Part shown: one piece after another, positions 53,310-61,742 of the stretch
Layout of the letters: each line of letters opens with the position of its first letter
Numbering within the stretch: position 1 is the stretch's first letter
NCBI RefSeq assembly: GCF_004000865.1
Contig: NZ_BIMB01000031.1
Span: 19,504 to 83,503, forward strand
Length of the DNA: 64,000 bases
Origin: Paenibacillus elgii NBRC 100335
Lineage (GTDB): Bacteria; Bacillota; Bacilli; Paenibacillales; NBRC-103111
Reading direction: 5' to 3'
Notes under the pieces: model-generated
What the model saw: the letters and a program-made list of their open reading frames with translations, nothing else
Database searches by the model: none
Told to the model about the DNA's origin: nothing
Translations under genes and position numbers: made by a program

Positions 53310-53930
53310 CTATCTCACCCCCATCAAATAAACAATCGTAAATACGAAGATCCACACGACATCCAGAAAATGCCAGAAAAGGCTGATCACGTTTACTTTG
53401 CGCTTGGTTACCGGCGTGATTCCGTGCTTCGCAAGCTGAATAATCAGCGCAATCATCCAGACCAATCCGAGGGAGACGTGAAGCCCATGAGTCCCGACCA
53501 AGGTAAAGAAGGCCGATAAAAATGCGCTCGTGCTAATGGTCGCTCCCTCGTGCACCAGATGAATAAATTCGTTGACCTCCAGCACAATGAAGGCCGCACC
53601 GAGCAATACCGTCACTCCGAGCCATCCCATGAGCGCTTTAAGTTTTCCTTTGTGCATCGCAAGCACGGCAAGACCGCTTGTATAGCTGCTCGTCAGCAGA
53701 ATAAATGTGCTTGCAATAATACCGCCCAGTTGGAACAGTTCGGCAGGCCCGGGCCCGCCGTTTCGATTGCCCTGCAGGACGATATAGGTGGCAAATAAAG
53801 TACCGAAAATAATCACGTCCGTCATCAGATAAATCCAGAAGCCGAATGTGCGCATTTCCTCCAGATCCGGATGGTCGTGATGCTCCGAGCTTGATACATG
53901 ACCATGGGCATGTGCGTTTACTTGAGCCAT
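53310..53930 (-). CDS. qoxC: Quinol oxidase subunit III
   Basis: A 206-residue protein with five membrane spans and a His-rich N-terminus (HAHGHVSSSEHHDH). Family segments are FGFWIYLMTDVIIFGTLFATY, GTHGLHVSLGLVW, and FWHFLDVVWIFVFTIVYL. It abuts qoxD and lies six bases after qoxB. Confidence 0.93.
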   Translation of the reverse strand: MAQVNAHAHGHVSSSEHHDHPDLEEMRTFGFWIYLMTDVIIFGTLFATYIVLQGNRNGGPGPAELFQLGGIIASTFILLTSSYTSGLAVLAMHKGKLKALMGWLGVTVLLGAAFIVLEVNEFIHLVHEGATISTSAFLSAFFTLVGTHGLHVSLGLVWMIALIIQLAKHGITPVTKRKVNVISLFWHFLDVVWIFVFTIVYLMGVR

Positions 53931-53936
53931 TCTTGG

Positions 53937-55901
53937 TTACCTCCTCCTCGCAGCTTCCGTGCGTTTAATTTCCTCAACAGGGATATAGTAATCGGTTTTG
54001 TAGTTGAAGGAATGAACAAGCATGCACACGGCTACCCCCACCAGACCGGAGACCGTCAGCCAGAGCCAGTCGAATACAAAACCGAATCCGGCTGCAAACC
54101 AGAACATCGACATCACAAAAGGAATCCCTGAATTTTTGGGCATATGGATCGGTTCCAGCTTCGGCCGAACCGGAGCAAGCTGCCCGCGTGCTCTACGCTG
54201 CTTCTCCTCCCACCATTCATCCTGAGAAGATACCTGTGGCAACGTAGCAAAATTATAGTGAGGCGCCGGGGAAGGAATTGACCACTCCAGAGTGCGTCCG
54301 TTCCACGGGTCGCCCGTTTCGTCTTTTTGAAAATGCTTGATGCTGTATACAATTTGCCATAATTGGAACAAGAAGGCGATGCCCATCAAAGCCGCCCCGA
54401 CGGTGGAGACCAGGTTCAACTCCCACCATCCTTTATCCCAGCCGTACGTCACAAGGCGCCGCGTCATCCCCATCAACCCGAGCACATATTGCGGCATGAA
54501 GCAAACGTAAAATCCGATATTCCAGAACCAGAACGCCCATTTGCCGATACGTTCGTTCAGCTTGAAGCCGAACAGCTTCGGCCACCAATAATACAAGCCG
54601 GCGAAATAACCGAACACGACGCCGCCGATGATCGTATTGTGAAAATGCGAGATCAGGAAGTAACTATTATGGAATTGAAAATCCGCAGGCGCGACCGACA
54701 GAAGCACTCCTGTCAGCCCACCGATGATAAAGCACACGATAAAGCCGATCGTCCACAGCATGGGCGTCTCGAAGGTGATTCTTCCCCGGAACATCGTAAA
54801 CAGCCAATTGAACACTTTGGCGCCCGTCGGAATAGCGATCAGCATCGTCGTGAGCGCAAAGAATGCGTTGACATCTGCGCCGGAGCCCATCGTGAAGAAG
54901 TGATGCGCCCATACAAGAAACGATAAAATACTGATGATCATCATGGCATACACCATCGATTTGTAGCCGAACAGCTTTTTCTTCGCAAAGGTGCTCACGA
55001 TCTCCGAGAAAATGCCGAAGGCCGGCAGAATAAGGATATATACCTCGGGGTGACCCCACATCCAGATCAGATTGATATACATCATCGGGTTGCCGCCGCC
55101 GTCCAGCGTGAAAAAATGCGCGCCCAAATAACGGTCCAGAAAGAGCAGCGCCAAGGTGGCCGTCAAGATGGGAAACGAAAATATAATCGCGATACAGCTC
55201 GATAACACCGACCACGGGAACATGGGCATTTTCATCAGCTTCATGCCGGGCGCCCGCATTTTCAGAATGGTCACGATAAAGTTGATACCGGTCATCAAGC
55301 TGCCGATCCCCGAGATCTGGATTCCCCAGATATAGAAATCTTGACCGACCCCCGGATTAAACATGCGTTCCGAATAAGGCGGATAAGCAAGCCACCCTGA
55401 ATCCGGCGACCCTCCGATGACAAAGGACAAATTAAACAGCATCGCGCCCGCGAAAAATAACCAAAAGCTTAGCGCATTCAGAAAAGGATAGGCGACATCG
55501 CGCGCCCCGATCTGCAGGGGCACCATCACGTTAAACAAACCGAACATGAACGGCATCGCCATGAACAAAATCATAATCACGCCATGCGTGGTGAAGATCT
55601 GATTATAATGATCCGGCGCCAGGAAGCTCAGCTCCGGCATCGCCAGCTGCGCCCGCATCAGGAGCGCATCCACACCACCGCGGAACAGCATCAGGAAAGC
55701 GGCGAACATGTACATGATTCCGATTTTTTTATGATCGACGGTTGTCAACCATTCACGCCACAGCCAGCCCCATCTTTTTAAATAGGTAAGTCCGAATACA
55801 ACGCCGATGATCGTGATCACGATAGCGACATCCGCGCCGTAAATCATCGGGTCGCCCGTCACAAAAAATTCCGAGGCGAAGCTTTTAACTTTCTCCCACA
55901 T
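53937..55901 (-). CDS. qoxB: Heme-copper quinol oxidase subunit I
   Basis: A 654-residue subunit with about 15 spans. The CuB/heme core includes WGHPEVYI (His-Tyr) and SHFHNTIIGG. Quinol-site residues known from cytochrome bo3 are present: Arg74 and Asp78 in FRGGVDALLMR, and His98 and Gln101 in DHYNQIF. This marks a quinol oxidase, not a cytochrome c oxidase. The long C-terminal extension with two extra spans also fits QoxB/CyoB. It pumps protons while reducing O2. Confidence 0.95.
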   Translation of the reverse strand: MWEKVKSFASEFFVTGDPMIYGADVAIVITIIGVVFGLTYLKRWGWLWREWLTTVDHKKIGIMYMFAAFLMLFRGGVDALLMRAQLAMPELSFLAPDHYNQIFTTHGVIMILFMAMPFMFGLFNVMVPLQIGARDVAYPFLNALSFWLFFAGAMLFNLSFVIGGSPDSGWLAYPPYSERMFNPGVGQDFYIWGIQISGIGSLMTGINFIVTILKMRAPGMKLMKMPMFPWSVLSSCIAIIFSFPILTATLALLFLDRYLGAHFFTLDGGGNPMMYINLIWMWGHPEVYILILPAFGIFSEIVSTFAKKKLFGYKSMVYAMMIISILSFLVWAHHFFTMGSGADVNAFFALTTMLIAIPTGAKVFNWLFTMFRGRITFETPMLWTIGFIVCFIIGGLTGVLLSVAPADFQFHNSYFLISHFHNTIIGGVVFGYFAGLYYWWPKLFGFKLNERIGKWAFWFWNIGFYVCFMPQYVLGLMGMTRRLVTYGWDKGWWELNLVSTVGAALMGIAFLFQLWQIVYSIKHFQKDETGDPWNGRTLEWSIPSPAPHYNFATLPQVSSQDEWWEEKQRRARGQLAPVRPKLEPIHMPKNSGIPFVMSMFWFAAGFGFVFDWLWLTVSGLVGVAVCMLVHSFNYKTDYYIPVEEIKRTEAARRR

Positions 55902-55942
55902 GGACCACTCTCTCCTTACATTTCAATTCGAAGCGAAGCCCG

Positions 55943-56851
55943 CTACTCTTGGATCTTGATCTTCTGAATGTCCTTCCAGGACAAGCCGTGATTGTGCGAG
56001 GAAGCGTACTTGGTCACTGTCATATTGAACAAGCCTTCCGGAAACGCGGAGAATGTCTTCACGTCCGAAGCGGAAGGCAGCGCCAGCTGCTTATAGCCTT
56101 CCAGCGTCAGCGCCGGAGACGATGCTTTGACCTCGCGTACCCATTGGTCAAACTCTTCCTGTGAAGTGGATTTCACGTCGAAGAACATTTTGGCAAAGTC
56201 TTTTCCGGTAAAGTTCGCACCCGATCCCCAGTATTGTCCTTGCTCGTCCGCTTGCAAATAAAGCGTCATCGCCATTCCGGACATCGCGTACATCTGCCCG
56301 CCAAGCTGCGGAATCCAGAACGAATTCATCGGCGCATCGGCCGTAATCTCGAAGCGGACCGGTACGCCCTTCGGGATCTGGACATGGTTCACGGTCGCGA
56401 TTCCCTGCTCGGGATATTGGAATAACCATTTCCAGTCCAGCGAGGTTACTTGAACGGTCAGCGGCTTTTTATCCGATTCGAGCGGCTTGGACGGTTCCAG
56501 GGCATACGTGCTCTTAATAGTAATGATGCCCAGAATGGTAATGATCACGATCGGAATCCCCCACCAGATCGTTTCCAGCTTCGTGCTATGCTCCCAGTCC
56601 GGCGTATATTTCGCTTTTCTGCCTTTCTTGTCCCGGTAACGCCAAACGATGATTGCCGTGAGCACGAGGACAGGCACGATAATAATGCAAGTCAGCACCG
56701 TGGAAATCACCATTAAATCCCGCTGCTGTTCGGCAATCGGCCCTTTGGGATCGAGCACGATCATGTTTTCCGCACACCCGGTCGTTGTCAAGAGCAGCAT
56801 CGCCAGCATGGATATGGACGCGAACCAGCGGAGCGCTTTGGGTGTCTTCAT
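55943..56851 (-). CDS. qoxA: Quinol oxidase subunit II (no CuA)
   Basis: A 302-residue lipoprotein from ATG 56851. The lipobox is TTTGC (Cys26). Two membrane spans precede an extracytoplasmic cupredoxin domain (VTSLDWKWLFQYPEQGIATVN; MNSFWIPQLGGQMYAMSGM). The CuA ligands (CxxxC...H...M) of cytochrome c oxidases are absent, as in QoxA/CyoA. It is first gene of the eight-gene operon running to resA. Confidence 0.95.
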   Translation of the reverse strand: MKTPKALRWFASISMLAMLLLTTTGCAENMIVLDPKGPIAEQQRDLMVISTVLTCIIIVPVLVLTAIIVWRYRDKKGRKAKYTPDWEHSTKLETIWWGIPIVIITILGIITIKSTYALEPSKPLESDKKPLTVQVTSLDWKWLFQYPEQGIATVNHVQIPKGVPVRFEITADAPMNSFWIPQLGGQMYAMSGMAMTLYLQADEQGQYWGSGANFTGKDFAKMFFDVKSTSQEEFDQWVREVKASSPALTLEGYKQLALPSASDVKTFSAFPEGLFNMTVTKYASSHNHGLSWKDIQKIKIQE

Positions 56852-56894
56852 GTTACTCATCTCCTATCGCATTGCGTGATTATGATCACGCCTT

Positions 56895-56929
56895 ACTTTA
56901 AAGGGGAACGGTAGAGGTGTCACCATCCA
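56895..56929 (-). promoter_or_regulatory. Shared-module promoter of the qox operon (site 1 of 5)
   Basis: On the minus strand: TGGATGGTGACAC (56917-56929), exactly 16 bp, then TAAAGT (56895-56900). A weaker GGTCGGTTTT half-site lies 13 bp upstream (56943-56953). The -10-like hexamer is 43 bp from the qoxA ATG. Four other copies near ctaA, hisC and dapA share the same architecture. Confidence 0.6.
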
Positions 56930-56993
56930 CTGGCCAAGTCAAAAAACCGACCATGTTCAACAAAATGAAACAAATACGACATCGTTTCTCCAT

Positions 56994-57022
56994 AAAAAGA
57001 CTCTTCCTAGCTTAGGAAGAGC
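56994..57022 (-). terminator. Terminator overlapping the ctaA stop
   Basis: On the minus strand, CTCTTCCTA pairs with TAGGAAGAG (3-base loop) and is followed by TCTTTTTATGG. The hairpin includes the ctaA stop codon. Confidence 0.8.
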
Positions 57023-57950
57023 TAAAGTTTTGTACCTTTCGATGCTTCCATGAGCAGATGGCGATATCCGTCAGCACGGCAAACAAGACCGTTGCCATCA
57101 CATTATGGAGAAGACTTGTAAATAGATAGACATTTTCGTTGTTCATCGTTACCGTGAGCAGGCCGCCGCTGCCGATTTGTCCGGTAACGAGAACGAGAGC
57201 ATAGACGGCACCCGTCCGTAATCTTGAAAGCGGCTGCTTGAATGTGCCGCGGCGAACAAACACATAGAAGGCGGCAATAAACATAAACAGAACAGCCGCG
57301 GCAACCCGATGCGCGAAGACAATCCCCGAAGCTCCGGACAAGTAGGGGATCAGTTGCCCATTGCATAACGGCCAGCCCATGCAACCGCCATCCGCTTCCA
57401 TATGACGGATGTAGGCTCCCAAATAAACGACACCGTAACAATAGATCCAGATCCCCCAGGCTGCGGAATAAATAAAACGCGGGACGGAATCGGATGGCGG
57501 CTTTTCCGTTCCTTTCTTCATCTGGTAACTCCATACGACCAGCAGCATGCTGCTGGCAACTGCAAGCAACGATATGCCGAAATGAAGCGCCATCACGGCC
57601 GGCTGTTGCGGCCATTTCACCGCTGCTGCTCCCATCAATGCCTGGACGATCGTAAACAGCAGCGTTCCACCGGCATACCCCAGAGCTTCCCGGTGATGCT
57701 TGAGGCGCCGCCATGTATACAGAAACGTCACAAGAACAACGATCCCCACGACTCCGGTAACCATGCGGTGCGAATACTCGATCATGGACTCCAGTGTATA
57801 GGCCGGAATAAACTTCCCGCTGCACAAAGGCCAGTCATCTCCGCAGCCGCGCCCGGAACCGGTCTTTGTAACCAAAGCTCCGGCCAGCAGCACAAGAAAC
57901 ATACCGATGAATGAAGTCCATGCTAACAAGCGGTAACGGAAAGATATCAA
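57012..57950 (-). CDS. ctaA: Heme A synthase
   Basis: A 312-residue, eight-span CtaA/COX15 protein. Heme-ligand histidines are at 61 (EYSHRMV), 123 (MALHFG), 214 (VFAHRV) and 282 (LLHNVM). Cys pairs are C36/C43 (GCGDDWPLC) and C190/C196. It oxidises heme O to heme A for the neighbouring aa3-type oxidase. It has its own promoter of the shared module and its own terminator. It is divergent from the hisC-like gene. Confidence 0.95.
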   Translation of the reverse strand: MISFRYRLLAWTSFIGMFLVLLAGALVTKTGSGRGCGDDWPLCSGKFIPAYTLESMIEYSHRMVTGVVGIVVLVTFLYTWRRLKHHREALGYAGGTLLFTIVQALMGAAAVKWPQQPAVMALHFGISLLAVASSMLLVVWSYQMKKGTEKPPSDSVPRFIYSAAWGIWIYCYGVVYLGAYIRHMEADGGCMGWPLCNGQLIPYLSGASGIVFAHRVAAAVLFMFIAAFYVFVRRGTFKQPLSRLRTGAVYALVLVTGQIGSGGLLTVTMNNENVYLFTSLLHNVMATVLFAVLTDIAICSWKHRKVQNFSSS

Positions 57951-57983
57951 ATGTTATCACCTCTTCTGTTCGTCTCGCACGAT

Positions 57984-58018
57984 ATCGTAACGGAAGGAGG
58001 CGGGAGCGTAACCATCCA
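57984..58018 (-). promoter_or_regulatory. Shared-module promoter of ctaA (site 2 of 5)
   Basis: On the minus strand: TGGATGGTTACGC (58006-58018), 16 bp, then TACGAT (57984-57989), 33 bp from the ctaA start. The box is a mirror of that of the divergent hisC-like promoter about 80 bp away. Confidence 0.6.
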
Positions 58019-58077
58019 GTTCACTTCTTTTTGTTCCAGCCAATGGGCACCCGGACATCCAAATGAACGCTAAAACT

Positions 58078-58135
58078 GGATCGGTGTAAAGAAAACGGAT
58101 TGGATGGTTACTTACAAAGGAGGCGGACTTACATT
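58078..58135 (+). promoter_or_regulatory. Shared-module promoter of the hisC-like gene (site 3 of 5)
   Basis: Half-site GGATCGGTGTA (58078-58088), 12 bp, box TGGATGGTTACTT (58101-58113), 16 bp, then TACATT (58130-58135). The start codon is 42 bp further on. Confidence 0.6.
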
Positions 58136-58177
58136 AAGAAAGAGGCTTGGAGATTTTAGAACACGAGGTGATTTGTC

Positions 58178-59299
58178 ATGTCTGAAAACAACCTGGAAGT
58201 TAAAGCGCGAAAAACCATTCAGCATATCCATCCTTATACTCCGGGAAAGCCCATCTGGGAGCTGCAAAACGAGCTCGGGTTAACCAGAGTCATCAAACTG
58301 GCCTCTAATGAAAATCCGCTAGGCCCTTCTCCTAAAGCATTGGAAGCCATTCATTGCTCCTTGGCGGACATTCATCGTTATCCGGATGCAAGCACGTCGA
58401 ACTTAAAGCAGGCTATGGCCTCCAAGCTAGATATGAAGCCGGAGCAATTCATCGTGACCAATGGCGGGGATGAGCTGATTACCCTTGCCTGCGAGACGTT
58501 TTTGGAGCCTGGGGATGAAATGATCGTACTTACTCCGTCATTCAGCGAGTATGAATTCGGGGCGCATCTAATGGGAGCAACCATCGTTCCCGTACCGCTC
58601 GGGGAACGATTTGCCTTCGACATGGATGCCATTATCGAAGCGGTTACGGAACGCACCAAAATTCTATGCATCTGCTCCCCCAACAACCCTACAGGCACGT
58701 ATTTGTCCAAATCGGTCCTGCATCATCTGCTGGATGTTCTGCCAAAACATATTCTTGTGCTGTTCGATGCGGCTTACAGTCAATACGCTACAGCTGAGGA
58801 TTATACCGACGGGCTGGAGTTCGTCCGCGCGGGGTATCCGGTTCTCGTGCTTCAGACCTTTTCCAAAATATTCGGATTAGCGGGCTTGCGGGTCGGTTAC
58901 GGAGCGGCTCCCGAAGTCATTATCCGGCAGCTTCTCAAGGTGAAGGAACCGTTTAATGTTAATGCCTTGGCGCAGGCTGCAGCCACCGCGGCTCTCCATG
59001 ATGACGAGCATCTCCGCTTGTCGCTTCAAGCGAATACGCAAGGCCGCGAGCAGCTTTACCGCGCCTTCGAAAAACTTCGCCTGCCGTTCATCGAAAGTAT
59101 GAGCAATTTCGTGCTGGTGGAGCTTGGCTTGAATGCCAAAGCCATTTATGAACAACTGCTTCACAAAGGGATCATTGTCCGCTACGGCGGCACTTGGAAT
59201 CTTCCCTCACATGCTCGCGTTTCGGTGGGAAGCGAATCGGAAAACGCCGCCTTGATTCAGGAGTTAACGGAGATCCTGCATCGTAATTCAATACGTTAG
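58178..59299 (+). CDS. hisC: Histidinol-phosphate aminotransferase-like enzyme
   Basis: A 373-residue fold-type I aminotransferase. The HisC-style N-terminus is IHPYTPGKPIWELQNELGL, then IKLASNENPLGPSP, SPNNPTGTYL, and the PLP lysine in QTFSKIFGLAGLRVGY. GAGGTG precedes the ATG. It stands apart from any his operon and carries the same promoter module as qox, ctaA and the dapA-like gene. It may serve another pathway such as aromatic or cofactor transamination. Confidence 0.85.
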   Translation: MSENNLEVKARKTIQHIHPYTPGKPIWELQNELGLTRVIKLASNENPLGPSPKALEAIHCSLADIHRYPDASTSNLKQAMASKLDMKPEQFIVTNGGDELITLACETFLEPGDEMIVLTPSFSEYEFGAHLMGATIVPVPLGERFAFDMDAIIEAVTERTKILCICSPNNPTGTYLSKSVLHHLLDVLPKHILVLFDAAYSQYATAEDYTDGLEFVRAGYPVLVLQTFSKIFGLAGLRVGYGAAPEVIIRQLLKVKEPFNVNALAQAAATAALHDDEHLRLSLQANTQGREQLYRAFEKLRLPFIESMSNFVLVELGLNAKAIYEQLLHKGIIVRYGGTWNLPSHARVSVGSESENAALIQELTEILHRNSIR

Positions 59300-59453
59300 A
59301 TTCGGCTCGCTTCAGTTCATAGTTTTTTATACAGCAGCACGGACCAAACATAAACAAACAGGTAACCAGCGAGATTAACGGCGTGCGCTCGTTTCCGGCA
59401 CCACTCCACGTCCCCACTCTCGCCCAATTCCGACTTGATTACTATGATACCCC

Positions 59454-59488
59454 AATATAACGGCAATGCCTCGGCCAGTAACCATCCA
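59454..59488 (-). promoter_or_regulatory. Leftward shared-module promoter without a gene (site 4 of 5)
   Basis: On the minus strand: GATTGGTGCA half-site (59502-59511), 13 bp, box TGGATGGTTACTG (59476-59488), 16 bp, TATATT (59454-59459). It points into the 154-bp gap after hisC, where no minus-strand gene is seen. The transcript would run antisense to the hisC 3' end. Confidence 0.5.
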
Positions 59489-59528
59489 TTCCGCTCTTTT
59501 CTGCACCAATCGCTTCCCCGGTCGAACC

Positions 59529-59587
59529 GGATTGGTATAGGACTTCTCCAATTGGGTGGTTACTTTTGGGGAGAAATGATTTACATT
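59529..59587 (+). promoter_or_regulatory. Shared-module promoter of the dapA-like gene (site 5 of 5)
   Basis: Half-site GGATTGGTATA (59529-59539), 13 bp, box TGGGTGGTTACTT (59553-59565), 16 bp, then TACATT (59582-59587). The GTG start lies 44 bp downstream. Confidence 0.6.
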
Positions 59588-59631
59588 CATTAGCATGCAT
59601 CGCATCGTGGGGAGAACGGAGGTGGCGCGCT

Positions 59632-60522
59632 GTGCTTACAGAAAATACGTTACGCGGTGTGGTGGTTCCCGTCGTTACGCCTTTTGATCGTAGCGGGGAG
59701 TTGGATATCCGATCGTTTGAAGAATTGATCCGACGATTGGTAGGCAAAGGAATTCACGGATTGATTGTCAATGGAACGATAGGGGAATCCCCCGTGCTTG
59801 AATCCCGCGAGTTCGAAATCCTTATCGCAGCTGCGCGCCAAGCTATTGCAGCAACGCGAGCCATTCCGCTGATTGTTGGAACAGGTGCAAGCAACACTTT
59901 CGCGACCGTTAAAAGAACGGCGCAAGCCAAATCTCTTGGAGCACATGCCGCTCTCGTTGCCGCGCCCGATTTCCATTTTCCATCGCAGCAAGCTGTCATC
60001 CGGCATTTTCAAGCTCTAGCCGAAGCGGACCTGCCCATTATTTTGTGCGATCCCCCTCATCGTGCCGGAGTCGCGCTGGATCTGGAAACGGTAAAAGTCA
60101 TTATGGAAATGGAGCATGTCATTGGTCTAAAAGAGGGTACAGGCCATATAAGGCGTATGTTCCGGCTGGCCCGAAGCATGACCAAGCCAGTCTTATGCGG
60201 AGAAGATGAGCTTTTTTTCGCTTCTTTGTGCTGTGGCGCCAAAGGGGGAATTGTGGCAAGCGCCAACCTGGATAGCGAGCAGTTTGTGCAGGTGTACGAG
60301 CTTTTCCGGGCTGGAAAAATAGATGATTCCAATCAGTTGTTTCGCCAGTTGCTGCCGCTTGTTCAATTTCTGTTCTCGGAGCCGACTCCCGCTCCATTGA
60401 AATGGCTTCTCACTCAACGCGGATATATCCGCTCGGACCGACTCCGCCTGCCTATGACGATGGTCAGTTGCGAAGCTAGCAGGAATCATACCCGCCTGTT
60501 CCAAGGAAGCATGTGGAAATGA
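59632..60522 (+). CDS. DapA-superfamily aldolase lacking the DHDPS catalytic tyrosines
   Basis: A 296-residue TIM-barrel protein from GTG 59632 (GGAGG nine bases before). The Schiff-base Lys167 (IGLKEGTG) is kept. Relative to E. coli DapA, Tyr133 is Cys139 (ILCDPPHRAG for ILYNVPSRTG), the Tyr107 position is Phe (APDFHFPSQ), and GTTGE is GTIGE. It is therefore unlikely to be dihydrodipicolinate synthase. It could be another lyase of the family. It lies upstream of a histidine phosphatase gene and carries the shared promoter module. Confidence 0.82.
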   Translation: MLTENTLRGVVVPVVTPFDRSGELDIRSFEELIRRLVGKGIHGLIVNGTIGESPVLESREFEILIAAARQAIAATRAIPLIVGTGASNTFATVKRTAQAKSLGAHAALVAAPDFHFPSQQAVIRHFQALAEADLPIILCDPPHRAGVALDLETVKVIMEMEHVIGLKEGTGHIRRMFRLARSMTKPVLCGEDELFFASLCCGAKGGIVASANLDSEQFVQVYELFRAGKIDDSNQLFRQLLPLVQFLFSEPTPAPLKWLLTQRGYIRSDRLRLPMTMVSCEASRNHTRLFQGSMWK

Positions 60523-60573
60523 TCCGGCATGCAGGCCTAAGATAACCCACACCATGAGGAGGCGCTTTACATC

Positions 60574-61191
60574 ATGCAAACGACAATGTATTTAACCCGG
60601 CACGGTCAAACGGAATGGAATTCGAAGAAGAAAATGCAAGGCCATCTGGATTCTCCTCTTACCGACTACGGGATGCGGCAAGCCGAATGGTTGAAGGAGC
60701 GCTTGGAGAGTGTCCACTTCGATGCCATTTATTCCAGCTCCAGCCCAAGAGCGTTTCACACAGCTCGAATTGTATCGGGCAATCGTCCGGTACCAATCTC
60801 GACGCTCGATTCGCTCAAAGAAATAAATATGGGACTGTGGGAAGGTCAACAAATCGATCAAATTCAACAACAATTTCCCATTCCGTACGATCATTTTTTT
60901 AACGAGCCGCATTTGTACCGTCCCACAGGTCATGGGGAAAGCTATTCGGAATTGCTTGAAAGAACGATCCCTGCGCTTAACCGGATCCTTGAAGAGCATC
61001 AAGGCCAGCAAGTGCTTATTGTAACTCACAGGATCACTTTAAAAGTCATCATGAGTTATTTTTTGGGGAAGCAGCTGCATGAGATTGGAGACATGCCCGA
61101 TATCCACCCGACAGCCTTATGCAAAATTATTATGAATGACGAGGTGCCCAAAATCGAATTGTATGGCGACACTTCTCACTACCGGGAATAA
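60574..61191 (+). CDS. Histidine-phosphatase family protein (phosphoglycerate-mutase-like)
   Basis: A 205-residue protein. TRHGQTEWN holds the phospho-acceptor His. GHLDSPLTDYGMRQA, YSSSSPRAFHTA, GLWEGQ, and VTHRITLKVIMSYF with the second His complete the fold. The usual second-His context VSHG is THR here. Members are sugar-phosphate, alpha-ribazole or nucleotide phosphatases. It lies 51 bp after the dapA-like gene, probably in the same transcript. Confidence 0.88.
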   Translation: MQTTMYLTRHGQTEWNSKKKMQGHLDSPLTDYGMRQAEWLKERLESVHFDAIYSSSSPRAFHTARIVSGNRPVPISTLDSLKEINMGLWEGQQIDQIQQQFPIPYDHFFNEPHLYRPTGHGESYSELLERTIPALNRILEEHQGQQVLIVTHRITLKVIMSYFLGKQLHEIGDMPDIHPTALCKIIMNDEVPKIELYGDTSHYRE

Positions 61192-61296
61192 TCCGGCCGA
61201 TCAAGCTCGCAAAAAACAATTGGCGGCGACCGGAACGTTTTTGCGCGTGTAAAAGCGGTATTCCTGGAAGCCGCCGACTTCATGATTTCTCCTCAT

Positions 61297-61320
61297 ACCC
61301 ATGCGTTTCCTTTCATGGGT
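61297..61320 (+). terminator. Weak hairpin after the phosphatase gene
   Basis: ACCCATG / CATGGGT with a 10-base loop, then TTTCC. It lies about 105 bp past the phosphatase stop. Confidence 0.4.
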
Positions 61321-61346
61321 TTCCGGGTCGTTTGCTATTGATTTTA

Positions 61347-61742
61347 CTAGAACCTGTATTCGTCGTTAGTTTCTGTGACGCCTTCTTCATGCACTGCCTT
61401 TAGACATAATCCAAATGCTCCTAAGTGATCTATATCTATTGTAATTAACTGATTTCCATGGATCGTATTCGTCGCAAGCATAATTCCATCTATTCGCAAA
61501 AATTTGTCAAGTCTCTGTGTGCACTCCAATTGAAATGAATACAATTCATGAATACATAAATACTCCAAGAAATCTTCGTAATTTAAAATCTGATGCAATT
61601 CCAAAATAACTTTATTTTTTGTTTCCTTATAAAAAAGGGTACTAAGATTTATATAAAAACAAACTGTGCGATCGTCTCGAAGTTGCAATCCGGTAATCAT
61701 AGCGTCATGGTAAATATACTTTAGATGTCGTTTACTTTTCAT
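61347..61742 (-). CDS. Hypothetical protein (131 residues), AT-rich
   Basis: No family was recognised. Alternating strands and one helix (DAMITGLQLRDDRTVCFYINL, NYEDFLEYLCIHELYSFQLEC) look like an Imm/SUKH-neighbour type cytoplasmic protein. Its start overlaps the stop of the 194-residue gene by four bases (ATGA). The pair is clearly AT-richer than the surrounding genome, which suggests recent acquisition. Confidence 0.6.
   Translation of the reverse strand: MKSKRHLKYIYHDAMITGLQLRDDRTVCFYINLSTLFYKETKNKVILELHQILNYEDFLEYLCIHELYSFQLECTQRLDKFLRIDGIMLATNTIHGNQLITIDIDHLGAFGLCLKAVHEEGVTETNDEYRF

Noticed and set aside
58006..58113. GTAACCATCCA ... TGGATGGTTAC as a riboswitch or T-box closing stem
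   Set aside because: The same arms recur with fixed 16-bp spacing to -10-like hexamers on both strands, and no T-box AGGGUGGNACC or known aptamer core is present. Divergent promoter boxes explain it better.
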